Below, piece after piece: positions 27,757 through 36,205 of a stretch of 42,810 nucleotides of DNA; the first letter of the stretch is position 1, and the number at the start of each line of letters is the position of its first letter. The DNA is from Halobacteriales archaeon QS_9_67_17 (GTDB taxonomy: Archaea > Halobacteriota > Halobacteria > Halobacteriales > Haloarculaceae), in the NCBI GenBank assembly GCA_003023185.1, contig PXSB01000035.1, forward strand, positions 1 to 42,810. Reading direction: 5' to 3'. The notes under the pieces were generated by a model, which saw nothing but the letters and a program-made list of their open reading frames with translations, ran no database searches and was not told the DNA's origin. Made by a program: the position numbers and the translations under genes.

Positions 27757-28455
27757 GTGAGCGACCCGATCCCGACGGGGTGTGCGAGCGTCGACGAGCT
27801 GCTGGGCGGGGGGTTCGACCGCGGCACGGTCACGCAGGTGTACGGTCCGCCGGCCGCGGGCAAGACGAATCTCGCGCTCGCGGCCGCCGTCGAAGCCGCT
27901 GCCGAAGGCGACTCGGCACTCTGCATCGACACGGAAGGGATCTCGGTCGACCGCTTTGAACAGCTCGCGCAGGGACGGGCGCGTGACGACCAGACCGTCG
28001 ACGACATCGCGGGTCGGGTGATCGTCACCGACGCGCTCGACTTCGAGGAGCAGGCGGAGGCCGTCCGCGACGCCGAGGAGTTCGCCGAGCGTGTCGAACT
28101 GATCGTCCTCGACTCCGCGACCGGGTTCTACCGGCTGGAGCGCGACGGCTCGGACGGCGGCGAGGCGCTGCGACGCGTCACTCGACAGGTGACGCATCTG
28201 CTCTCGCTCGCGCGGAAATACGACATCGCCGTCGTGATCACCAATCAGGTGTTCGCCGACCCGGACAGCGAGAGCGACCGCGTCCGGCCGCTCGGCGGCA
28301 ACACCCTCACTCACTGGTCGGGCGTCGTGCTTCGCGTCGAGCGATTCCGCGGCGGCAACCGTCGCGTGACGCTCGAAAAACACCGGTCGAAGCCCGCCGG
28401 CGACACCGCTCGCTTCCGTCTCACCGAGAACGGACTGGCCGTCGTCGAGCAGTAG
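27757..28455 (+). CDS. radB: DNA repair and recombination protein RadB
   Basis: A 232-residue RecA-superfamily protein, the archaeal RadA paralogue. Walker A is GPPAAGKT at residues 30-37 and Walker B is LIVLDS in the middle; the N-terminal DNA-binding domain of RadA is missing, as expected. RadB is thought to assist RadA in homologous recombination. The start is GTG with a TATA-like CCTTTTCATC about 30 nt upstream. Divergent from the RNase H-like protein gene, a pairing that hints at DNA metabolism for both. Confidence 0.94.
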   Translation: MSDPIPTGCASVDELLGGGFDRGTVTQVYGPPAAGKTNLALAAAVEAAAEGDSALCIDTEGISVDRFEQLAQGRARDDQTVDDIAGRVIVTDALDFEEQAEAVRDAEEFAERVELIVLDSATGFYRLERDGSDGGEALRRVTRQVTHLLSLARKYDIAVVITNQVFADPDSESDRVRPLGGNTLTHWSGVVLRVERFRGGNRRVTLEKHRSKPAGDTARFRLTENGLAVVEQ

Positions 28456-28542
28456 CGGCCCCGTATATTCGCGTTCTCACGGCGTGAAGAGATACGGGCG
28501 TTTTATGATAGCTCGACTAACATTATCGGTGGGGACTGTACA

Positions 28543-29754
28543 ATGCTTGACGTGATGGACGGTGGTGGGGAACACACCGTTTCACAGGGAGACGTAGAGG
28601 TGACTCGAACGGTAGAGGCGGACGGGAGCAAGATGGTCGGAGAACTGGAGATCACTTCGACGGCGGTACACACGGTGTCCGTCGAAGTCGTCGAGGAGTT
28701 TCCGTCGGACGCGTCGGTCGATTCGGTCCGGTTCAAATCCGACGCGGCGCCCGACGACCGCGACGTGTCTGCCGACCGGCTCGTCGTCGAGCAGACGGTC
28801 GACGACGAACCCGAGCGAATCGTCTACGGAGTCGTCTTCGCCGACTCCGTCGAGGACGTCGCCGTCTCGGAGCCCGTCATTCGCGGGGTGACGCCGGCCG
28901 CCGCCGAGACCGCGACCGACGCCGCCAGCGACGACCGCGCGATGGGCGATGGTGGCAGTGACCCGGAGAGGGACGGCGCGTCGCTCTCGCTTGACGACCC
29001 GGTCGCCGACCCGAACGACGAGAACGACTTCACAAGGGGCGGTGACCGTTCCGGTCACGACACAGGCCAGACCGCGGACGCCGACGAGGTGCCGTCTGGC
29101 CCCGAACTCGACGATCTGGATGACGGATCGGAGGCGGCCACCGACGAGCCGGCCGAGGTTGACCTCAGTGACCCCGCTTCAGCCGAGGAGACGACCGACA
29201 GCGACGACTCGTCTGCGGACGATACGGAATCCACCGACGACGAGGGGTCGACGCCCGGACAGCGGAGCATGGAGATGCGCCTCGACCACCTGAGCGCTCG
29301 CGTCGAGGAGTTCGGGGCGTACAGCTCGGCGCTGGAGAATTTCATCGACGAACACGGCACCGTCTCGGAGTTCTTCGACCGGGTTGAGGACGACGTCGCC
29401 GACCTCGAAGCCCGGGTCGACGGAACCAACGAGGAACTATCCGCCGAGATCGACGACGTTCGAGGGAACGTCAGCGACCTCGCGACGGAGATCGAACACG
29501 TCCGCGACGACGTGGGATCGATGCGGGAAGAGATCGTGACGCTGACCGCCGAGGTGCGCGAACTCCGGTCGATGCGAGAGTCGCTGGCGGCCGTCCTCGC
29601 CGGACAGGGTGCTCCGAGCGAATCTGTCTCAGTTTCGACCGCTGAGGGTGCTGACGCCGATGGCGGCGCACAGCCGCCGACCGATCTCGACGATGACGAA
29701 GACGACATCGCCGCGGCGGTCTCTGGGATCGAATCCAACCCGAGTGACGGGTAG
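28543..29754 (+). CDS. Acidic coiled-coil protein of unknown function
   Basis: A 403-residue soluble protein with three parts: a predicted beta-rich N-terminal domain (1-125), a long disordered stretch very rich in Asp, Ser and Glu (125-240), and a C-terminal coiled coil (about 245-350, with VEDDVADLEARVDG and similar heptads). It ends in another acidic tail. No enzyme motif is visible. The layout suits a structural or tethering protein. Nearby genes are radB, a CsaA-like protein and a RAD55-type ATPase. A TATA-like TTTTATGATA lies at 28501-28510. Confidence 0.75.
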   Translation: MLDVMDGGGEHTVSQGDVEVTRTVEADGSKMVGELEITSTAVHTVSVEVVEEFPSDASVDSVRFKSDAAPDDRDVSADRLVVEQTVDDEPERIVYGVVFADSVEDVAVSEPVIRGVTPAAAETATDAASDDRAMGDGGSDPERDGASLSLDDPVADPNDENDFTRGGDRSGHDTGQTADADEVPSGPELDDLDDGSEAATDEPAEVDLSDPASAEETTDSDDSSADDTESTDDEGSTPGQRSMEMRLDHLSARVEEFGAYSSALENFIDEHGTVSEFFDRVEDDVADLEARVDGTNEELSAEIDDVRGNVSDLATEIEHVRDDVGSMREEIVTLTAEVRELRSMRESLAAVLAGQGAPSESVSVSTAEGADADGGAQPPTDLDDDEDDIAAAVSGIESNPSDG

Positions 29755-29795
29755 ACGACGGCTGGCTTTTTGACGCGGCGCGGCCACGTGGAGAC

Positions 29796-30119
29796 GTGTC
29801 CGAGTCACCGCTGGATAGTACGGTCGTCGTCGGCTGCATCGAGGCGGCGGAGGCGTTCACCGCGGCGCGCAAACCCAAGTTGGCGAAGCTCCGCATCGAC
29901 CTCGACGACCGCGAAGTCGGATCGGCCGCACAGCTACTCTACAACCACGACATCGACGAACTGCCGGGGACGCGCGTGCTGTGTGCGACCGGTCTCGGTA
30001 CGGTCAACATCGCCGGCTTCGAGTCAGAGGTGCTGACGGTCGGCGTCCCGGACGAGGATGGGAATCCGGTGCTCGTGACGCCGGAGGCGGACGTGCCGCT
30101 CGGTGGTGTGCTGTACTGA
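29796..30119 (+). CDS. CsaA-like tRNA-binding domain protein
   Basis: A 107-residue protein made of a single tRNA-binding (OB-fold) domain like CsaA or the C-terminus of MetRS beta. It shows FTAARKPKLAKLRIDL, then QLLYNHDIDELPGTRVLCA and IAGFESEVLTVG, in the right order and spacing. Such proteins bind tRNA or act as small chaperones. GTG start, with a TATA-like GGCTTTTTGA about 30 nt upstream. It converges on the RAD55-like gene across the hairpin array. Confidence 0.82.
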   Translation: MSESPLDSTVVVGCIEAAEAFTAARKPKLAKLRIDLDDREVGSAAQLLYNHDIDELPGTRVLCATGLGTVNIAGFESEVLTVGVPDEDGNPVLVTPEADVPLGGVLY

Positions 30120-30196
30120 GGCGCATCCCGGACCGGGCTCGCGAGCACCCCGTCACTGCTGGTGGTACGTATCTGCCGAGCGAGCGAAGTGAGCGG

Positions 30197-30374
30197 GTTG
30201 CCGGCTCTGCCGGCAACCTACACCGTGGCGGCGGAGCAGTCACGCGATTCGCGGAAATCGAAGATTTCCGATGACGCCCGCGGACTAACGCGGCGCGCGG
30301 TTTGCGCCGCGGCAGGAGCAGACGCGCATAATTTTCTCCAAGTTTTTGCCCGACTGAGCGGCCCGAAGGGCCGC
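30197..30374. repeat. Array of four perfect hairpins in a convergent intergenic region
   Basis: Four perfect stem-loops follow one another: GTTGCCGGC-TCT-GCCGGCAAC (30197-30217); CGGAAATC-GAA-GATTTCCG (30252-30270); CGCGGCGC, 7-nt loop, GCGCCGCG (30289-30311); and GCGGCCC-GAA-GGGCCGC (30358-30374). Two have GAA triloops. The 280-nt gap (30120-30399) holds nothing that looks coding. T- and A-runs at 30342-30347 and 30386-30390 could end transcription of the two convergent genes. Confidence 0.65.
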
Positions 30375-30399
30375 GAAGGAGGTGCAAAAAGTGGAGGTT

Positions 30400-31326
30400 T
30401 TAGAAAATATTCGCCTGCTGGTACACCGAGATGCCGCTGTCGGTGATGTCGTAGGGCTTCGTCTCGCGCGAGTGGTTAGTGTTCCGTATCTTCTGTATCT
30501 CGACGGCCAGTCGCGTCTCTTGAAACTCCGAGCGGACGTACTGGAGGACAAAGACGGCGTCGGTGAGATACTCGATGATACCGTGGCGAGAGGCGTACGG
30601 GTTCCCCTCGCTCGCCTCGGAGGTGAGCATCGTCGAGACGCCGGCACTCTTGAGCGCCTTGGTGAAGTCGAACACCTCGGTGCGGCGCTCCGCTTGGTTG
30701 TCGTACATCATCTCCAACAGCGAGACGGAGTCCAAGACGAGCCGTTCGGCACCGAAGTCGTCGACGAGTCGCGGGAGGTCGCTGCGAATCGACGATAGGG
30801 AGTTGGCCATCTCGACCGGGTCGAGGTCGACGATGGCGAGTCGGCCCTCCTCGGCGTGCGTGCCGAAGTCCCACCCCTTCTCGCTGGCGGCCGCGAGGAT
30901 GGCGTCTCGCGTCTCTTCGAGCGTGATGTAAACGGCCTTCTCGTCGTTCTGGAGGCCGCGACGGAGGAACTGGAGCCCGAAGGTGGTCTTCCCGGTGCCG
31001 GCCGAGCCGATGACGACCATCAGCGACCGCGACGGGACGCCGCCCTGCATCATCTCGTCGAGGCCCTCGACGCCGACGTCGATACGCGGGATGTCCGAAT
31101 CGAAGTCCTCGTCGAAGCCGCCGCCGTCGCCGCCCTCGAACGCGGAACCGAAGCTGTCGTCGAACAGGTTTTCGTCCGCGTCTGCCGGGCCGTCGGCGTC
31201 GAATGGATCCGTGGTGTCGAAGCTCTCGCTCTCGGCGGGCTCGGCGTCGGGTGTCTCGGCCTCCGTCTCGGAGCCCTCACCGACGCCGGATTCGAACCAG
31301 TCGTCCTCGTCCGAATCCCCGCTCAT
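30400..31326 (-). CDS. RAD55/KaiC-like RecA-superfamily ATPase
   Basis: A 308-residue ATPase. The first 80 residues are an acidic, disordered extension. The KaiC-type domain follows with Walker A GSAGTGKTT at 107-115, a Walker-B-like LVLDSVSLLE, and a C-terminal ITDSGISVY typical of this group. Related haloarchaeal proteins (GvpD-like, ArlH-like, RAD55) act as ATP-dependent regulators or adaptors. A GAGGTGA sequence about 8 nt before the ATG at 31326 could be a ribosome-binding site. Exact role unknown. Confidence 0.85.
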   Translation of the reverse strand: MSGDSDEDDWFESGVGEGSETEAETPDAEPAESESFDTTDPFDADGPADADENLFDDSFGSAFEGGDGGGFDEDFDSDIPRIDVGVEGLDEMMQGGVPSRSLMVVIGSAGTGKTTFGLQFLRRGLQNDEKAVYITLEETRDAILAAASEKGWDFGTHAEEGRLAIVDLDPVEMANSLSSIRSDLPRLVDDFGAERLVLDSVSLLEMMYDNQAERRTEVFDFTKALKSAGVSTMLTSEASEGNPYASRHGIIEYLTDAVFVLQYVRSEFQETRLAVEIQKIRNTNHSRETKPYDITDSGISVYQQANIF

Positions 31327-31564
31327 CGCGAGGTCACCTCTGCCCGAATCATACAGAATATTGCGAGCGAAGCCGGATAAGTGTGGTCGGTCGCTCGGGA
31401 ATTCGCCGAGCAACTCTGCCAATTTCTGCCGAAACCGACGTGCCGGGACCGTATGGGAGTGACTCGTGCCGCTCTGGCTGGTCACGACCGGCGACGGAGC
31501 GCGCGGTCTCGCGCGACCGTCCGGCGGCGTGACGCTTATTCCAGCGCCCGTCGAAGCGCCGACG

Positions 31565-32377
31565 ATGCACGTAGGCGTCGTGGCACAGCGAACCGACGAC
31601 CGGGCGGTGTCGCTGGCCGCGGAACTCGTCGAGACGCTCGACGCCACCGTGTCGCTCGATACCGAAACCGCGACGGAACTCGGCCGCGATGGCGTTCCCC
31701 ACTCCGAGATGGACGACTGTGATCTGGTCGTCTCTATCGGCGGCGACGGCACGTTTCTCTACACGGCGCGGGGCGTCGGCTCGGCGCCGCTGCTCGGAGT
31801 CAATCTCGGCGAGGTCGGCTTTCTCAACGTCGTGCCGCCGTCGGAGGCGGTCGCGATGGTCACCGATACGGTCGGGGCTATCCGCGCCGGCGCGGCCGAG
31901 TACCGAGAGTTGACGCGCGTCGAGGCCAGCGGCGCGGGCGTCGACCTCCCGGCGGCGCTCAACGAGATCGCCGTCCTCGGCGCACAGCGCGGCCACGGCA
32001 ACGGGATCGATATCGAGGTCAGACTCGACGGGGAACCGTACTCCGAGACGCACGCCGATGGGGTCATCGTGGCGACGCCGACTGGGTCGTCGGCGTACAA
32101 TCTCTCGGAGGGTGGACCGCTCGTCCACCCGGACGTTGACGGCCTCGTCGTCACCGAGATGTGTGCCGGGGGAGCGATGCCGCCGCTGGTCGTCGCCCCC
32201 GACTCCGAGGTGACGGTTCGCGTCTCGGGCGCGGAGACGGCGTACGCCATCGCCGACGGTCGGACCCGCGCGAGCGTGGAGCCGCCGGCGGAGCTGACGG
32301 TCCGGCGCGGGGACGAGCCGGTGCGCGTCACCGGGCCGGCGCTCGATTTCTTCGCCGCGCTGGAGAAGCTGGAGTAG
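31565..32377 (+). CDS. nadK: NAD(+)/NADH kinase
   Basis: A 270-residue kinase that phosphorylates NAD to NADP. The hallmark GGDGTFL motif is at residues 59-65, followed by LNEIAVLG and [15 protein letters not shown] for nucleotide and substrate binding. Length suits archaeal members. The ATG at 31565 has a TATA-like CGCTTATTCC about 29 nt upstream. The 238 nt between it and the divergent RAD55-type gene (31327-31564) contain no gene I can defend. Confidence 0.94.
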   Translation: MHVGVVAQRTDDRAVSLAAELVETLDATVSLDTETATELGRDGVPHSEMDDCDLVVSIGGDGTFLYTARGVGSAPLLGVNLGEVGFLNVVPPSEAVAMVTDTVGAIRAGAAEYRELTRVEASGAGVDLPAALNEIAVLGAQRGHGNGIDIEVRLDGEPYSETHADGVIVATPTGSSAYNLSEGGPLVHPDVDGLVVTEMCAGGAMPPLVVAPDSEVTVRVSGAETAYAIADGRTRASVEPPAELTVRRGDEPVRVTGPALDFFAALEKLE

Positions 32378-32448
32378 TCGTCGTCACGCTCCTCGCACGA
32401 GCGTCGCCGAGAGTAACCCCTAAACGCCGTCCCCTCCTCCTGCCAGTG

Positions 32449-33372
32449 ATGAGTAAGCAACTCCCGGACGTGCAGGCGGACCGTCCGGACGTGAGCGTCG
32501 GCCTCAATCGGGTCGGCGTAACGGGAGTGGAGAAGCTCGTGAAGCTCGACCGCGAGGCGGACCGACCCATCGTCCTCATGGCCGAGTTCGAAGTGTACGT
32601 CGACCTGCCGAAGTGGCGCAAGGGGATCGACATGTCCCGCAACATGGAGGTCGTCGACGAGATACTGGAGGAGGCCGTCGCCGAGCCCGGCGAGCGCGTC
32701 GAGGACATCTGTGGCGACGTGGCCGAGCGGCTGATGGAGAAACACGAGTACACCTCCCGGGCCGAGGTGCGGATGGAAGCCGAGTACGTCATCCGCGAGG
32801 ACACGCCCGCGTCGGGTCGCTCGACGCAGGCGACGGCGGACATCATCGCCAGTGCCACCGCCGACGAAGACGGCACCCGCGAGGAGATCGGCTGTCACGT
32901 CGTCGGAATGACGGTTTGCCCGTGTTCGCAGGGGATGAGCGAGGCCCGCGCCCGCGAGACGCTCGCCGACCTCGGCGTCGAGGAGTCGGTCGCCGAGCAG
33001 TTCCTCGACGAGGTGCCACAGCCGGGCCACAGCCAGCGGGGCCACGCGACGCTCACCGTCGAGACGGACGGCACCCCGGCCGTGGAGCTTCACGACCTGA
33101 TCGACATCGCGCGCGACTCGATGTCGGCGCGCATCTACAACTTCGCCAAGCGGCCCGACGAGGACCACATGACCTACGAGGCGCACGCCGACGCGAAGTT
33201 CGTCGAGGACTGCGTGCGCGCCATGGCGGAACTCGCCGTCGAACAGCTCGATGTCTCCGACAGCGCCGTCATTCGAATGGAGCAGTCGAACGACGAGTCG
33301 ATCCACCAGCACAACGCACACGCGGAGCGAGTCGCCGAGTTCGGCCGGCTCAGCGAGGAGATGAACGACTAA
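32449..33372 (+). CDS. mptA: GTP cyclohydrolase MptA (archaeal, FolE2-type)
   Basis: A 307-residue enzyme of the FolE2/COG1469 group that opens GTP to the 7,8-dihydroneopterin cyclic phosphate, the first step toward methanopterin, and in haloarchaea toward folate. The metal-binding region [15 protein letters not shown] and the C-terminal QHNAHAERV are visible. The tunnelling-fold core [21 protein letters not shown] is well kept (first 20 residues decisive). Its stop overlaps the stop of the convergent TrmB gene by three bases. Confidence 0.93.
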   Translation: MSKQLPDVQADRPDVSVGLNRVGVTGVEKLVKLDREADRPIVLMAEFEVYVDLPKWRKGIDMSRNMEVVDEILEEAVAEPGERVEDICGDVAERLMEKHEYTSRAEVRMEAEYVIREDTPASGRSTQATADIIASATADEDGTREEIGCHVVGMTVCPCSQGMSEARARETLADLGVEESVAEQFLDEVPQPGHSQRGHATLTVETDGTPAVELHDLIDIARDSMSARIYNFAKRPDEDHMTYEAHADAKFVEDCVRAMAELAVEQLDVSDSAVIRMEQSNDESIHQHNAHAERVAEFGRLSEEMND

Positions 33373-34175
33373 AACGACAGCGGCTCCGCGCGCTGCCACC
33401 GCGGGCGAAACGCCTCGCGAACGGACGCGGCGAACTCTCCGTCGGTCAGGTCGACGACGCCGAACGTCGCCGCCCGATCCAGCGGATGCGGCACCTCGAC
33501 CACCGTCTCCACGCCGTCGATGAGGGTGAACGTCCCCGATAGCTCCGGCACCGTCCGCACCTCGAAGCGGTCATGGTCGGTCAGCGAGTCGCGGTACCGG
33601 ACGCCGATCTCTGGCGGCAGCTCCGGCACTACCTCCCGGCGCAACAGCAGTCGGACGGCGGCCCCTCGGTCGAGAGCGTCGACGAGCGCGTCCAGTAGCT
33701 CCGTGCCGTGTCGGTCCATATCGAATAGCTGCGGCGTCTGTGCCGACAGGACGCTCACCACCTCCTCGTCTGCGGTGCCGAGCCGCTCGACGAGGAGGTT
33801 GGCCGTCTCCTCGCGCCCGACTGCGGCGGTCCAGAACGTCTCGCCTCGTGGCTCCGCAGGGTCGAGTTCCGCCCGCAGCTCGTCGGCGATGGACTCGTAC
33901 TGCTCTTGGCGCGTCTCTAACTCTCGTGTTCGCTCCGCAAGCAGGCGGTCGAGCGCCGTCGACGGCTCGACGGCGACGTACTTCTTCGGCCGACTCGCCG
34001 ACTGTGACCGAACCAGTCCGGACCCTTCGAGGTCGTTCAACACGTCGTAGATGCGACCCATCGGCACGCCGCTGTTCTGTGACAACTCCTTGGCCGTTGT
34101 CGGGCCGGTGTCGAGCAGCGACCGATAGGTTTGCTCCTCGTACTCTGACAGCCCGAGATCGTGGAGTTCGGCCAT
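33369..34175 (-). CDS. TrmB family transcriptional regulator
   Basis: A 268-residue regulator with an N-terminal winged helix ([20 protein letters not shown], then [20 protein letters not shown]), a coiled linker around residues 80-105 and a C-terminal TrmB-type effector domain. TrmB proteins control sugar transport and central carbon genes in archaea. The ligand is not predictable. Mobile element copy D lies 49 nt upstream of its ATG, so the promoter may be within or against the element. Confidence 0.9.
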   Translation of the reverse strand: MAELHDLGLSEYEEQTYRSLLDTGPTTAKELSQNSGVPMGRIYDVLNDLEGSGLVRSQSASRPKKYVAVEPSTALDRLLAERTRELETRQEQYESIADELRAELDPAEPRGETFWTAAVGREETANLLVERLGTADEEVVSVLSAQTPQLFDMDRHGTELLDALVDALDRGAAVRLLLRREVVPELPPEIGVRYRDSLTDHDRFEVRTVPELSGTFTLIDGVETVVEVPHPLDRAATFGVVDLTDGEFAASVREAFRPRWQRAEPLSF

Positions 34176-34224
34176 TAGGCTCTCGCACGCTGGGGTGGCA
34201 CAAAAACGCGGCGTCCGTTCACGA

Positions 34225-34436
34225 GGTGGGGTTTAGCTAAGGGTGACTCCAGAGCGTAGGCGAGCAACAGGTGTAGAAAGCCCCCGGGCGCTACGGTCGC
34301 GCGACTCGCTGCGCGCCTCGCTCACTGCGTTCGCTGTGGTGCTTGCGTCGCCGTGCTTCCCGTAGCGCCCGGCCCCTTTCAGTCCCACCCACCGCAGTCA
34401 CTCGGTCGAGCGATGACCCACGTAGCTGAACACCAT
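34225..34436 (+). mobile_element. MITE-like element, copy D
   Basis: A 212-bp element with left end GGTGGGGTTTAGCTA and right end TAGCTGAACACCAT, flanked by GTTCACGA (34217-34224) and CTTCACGA (34437-34444), matching at 7 of 8. Stem CGGGCGCTACGG (34285-34296) pairs perfectly with CCGTAGCGCCCG (34360-34371). Outer helix GAAAG/CTTTC at 34276-34280/34376-34380. Its left arm is closely related to the right arm of copy A. It lies upstream of the TrmB gene and 23 nt past the stop of the thioredoxin-domain gene. Confidence 0.82.
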
Positions 34437-34459
34437 CTTCACGAGAGGCAGAAACCCGT

Positions 34460-36082
34460 TTAGTCCTCGACAAGCATCTCGGGTCGCGTCGCGGCGGCCC
34501 GCTCCATCAGTCCCTCGGGAGTACCCGCGGGGTCGGCGCGCTCGCCGCCGCGGATCACGACCCCCGTCTCGCGGTCGCCCGGGACGACGACCTTCTCGTG
34601 GTCGGCGACGCGCCACGCCGCGCGGTGGAGGTCCGACCCGGCCGGCGGCGTCTCGATGACCAGCGGGTCGTAGACGTGGCGAGCACACGCTGCGCCGTAG
34701 TCGGCCACGTCCGCGCCCATCCGCGTCGCGGCCCCGGCGAAGGCGGCCAGCGCGTCGCCGGCGGCCTCGCGGTAGCGGTCCTCGCCGGTGATGGCCGCGA
34801 GGTCGATCAGCGCGTGGGCGAGTTCGACGTTCGCGTCCAGCGGTCGAAGCGGGCGGCCGAGCAGGCCAGCGCCCTCCCGTGGCCCATCGAGGAAGGCACC
34901 GTCCGCCGCCTGTAGGTCGAGCGTCGCGTCCGCGACGGCGCGAGCGGTGTCGACGTAACGATCCGCGCCGGTCGCCTGCACGCCAGCGGTGAGGCCGAGC
35001 AGGACGCGCGCGCCGTCGAGGAGGAGACCTGTCTCGCTCGCGCCGTCGAAGTGGGCCACGGTGCCGTCGGCGACGAGCGTGTCGAGCACGTGGTCGAGCG
35101 CGCGCTCGGCGTAGCGAGTCGCCCGCTCGTCGTCCGTGTACGCGCCGAAGCGGAAGAGCGCGTCCGCCGCCAGCCCGTTCCGGTCGGCGTAGACGGTGTC
35201 GTCGACCCGCGGCGGGTCGGTCCCCTCGCGGTCGGTCGGGTCGAGCGCGTAGTAGTCGCCGCCGGCCTGCGAGCCGGCGAAGGCGTCGCCGGTCCAGAGG
35301 TCGGTCGTGAGATACTCGACGGTCCCCGCGGCCGTCTCGCGGTAGCTCTCCTCGCCGGTGTAGAGATAGCCGGCCGCGAAGGCGCGCACGAGCGCCGCGT
35401 TCTCGTCGGTCAGCTTCTCGCGGTGGAGCCGACCGCCCCAGTTGCGGTTCGTCGCGTAGCGGTAGAAGCCGCCGTCGTAGGTGTCGTAGAGGTGCGTCTG
35501 CACCGCCTGTAGGGTGCGCTCCGCGCGGTCGCGGTCGCGCTTGGCGGCGAACTCCACGCTCCGAGGTAGCGGGAACTTGGCGTCCGTCCCCCAGCCGCCG
35601 AACTCCTCGTCGAACGAGGCGGCGACCTGTTCGACGAAGTGCGCCTCGACCTCGGCGGTGACCCGCCCGGCCGGCGGGTCGGGGTTTCGGAGCGCGCGGG
35701 GGACACTGCCGGCCCCCGTCCCCTTCGCGTCCCACGTCTCCCGCACCGTATCGAGCGCCGAGCGGAACCCCTCGGCGCCGAGCGCCCCCGCGCCGGTGAT
35801 GATGCGGCCGTTCGGCGTGCAGAACACCGTCGATGGGAAGCCGCCCATGTTGTACCGCTCGCGGACGCGGGGCTGGCGGTCGATGTCGACGCGCACGGGG
35901 ACGAAGCCGTCCTTCAGGTGGCCGGCGAAGCGGGGATCCGCGTACGTCGTCCGGTCCATCTCGTCGCAGGCGACACACCACGGGGCGGACAGCGACAACA
36001 GGAGCGGCTTGCCCGTCCGTTCGGCCTCCGCGAACGCCTCCGGGCCCCACTCGCGCCACTCCACGAGCGTGTCCTCTCTCAT
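34460..36082 (-). CDS. DUF255 thioredoxin-domain protein (YyaL-like)
   Basis: A 540-residue protein. Residues 1-165 are a DUF255 thioredoxin-like domain with SAPWCVACDEM (Cys36 and Cys39) and GGFPSTVFC. The remaining 370 residues are an (alpha/alpha)6-barrel-like region resembling N-acylglucosamine epimerase or glycosidase folds, as in bacterial YyaL and human spermatogenesis-associated protein 20. The enzymatic role is unknown; redox or sugar chemistry are both possible. About 100 residues shorter than many homologues of roughly 650-700 residues, though complete at both ends. Start at the ATG at 36082. Confidence 0.88.
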   Translation of the reverse strand: MREDTLVEWREWGPEAFAEAERTGKPLLLSLSAPWCVACDEMDRTTYADPRFAGHLKDGFVPVRVDIDRQPRVRERYNMGGFPSTVFCTPNGRIITGAGALGAEGFRSALDTVRETWDAKGTGAGSVPRALRNPDPPAGRVTAEVEAHFVEQVAASFDEEFGGWGTDAKFPLPRSVEFAAKRDRDRAERTLQAVQTHLYDTYDGGFYRYATNRNWGGRLHREKLTDENAALVRAFAAGYLYTGEESYRETAAGTVEYLTTDLWTGDAFAGSQAGGDYYALDPTDREGTDPPRVDDTVYADRNGLAADALFRFGAYTDDERATRYAERALDHVLDTLVADGTVAHFDGASETGLLLDGARVLLGLTAGVQATGADRYVDTARAVADATLDLQAADGAFLDGPREGAGLLGRPLRPLDANVELAHALIDLAAITGEDRYREAAGDALAAFAGAATRMGADVADYGAACARHVYDPLVIETPPAGSDLHRAAWRVADHEKVVVPGDRETGVVIRGGERADPAGTPEGLMERAAATRPEMLVED

Positions 36083-36205
36083 TAATCGGGGTTCGGCGTG
36101 CGCGCGGAAAGCGTCGGCGCTTCGACCGGAGGGCGGGAGACGCGCCGACTGTCGGTCGCACGGGGGTTCGGGAGCGTTAAGTGGCCGTCGGGGGAACCGT
36201 GGGTC

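Noticed and set aside
31381-31560. A possible small gene between the RAD55-like and NAD kinase genes
   Set aside because: The short frames there are Arg-rich, lack a convincing start signal and overlap the NAD kinase promoter region.
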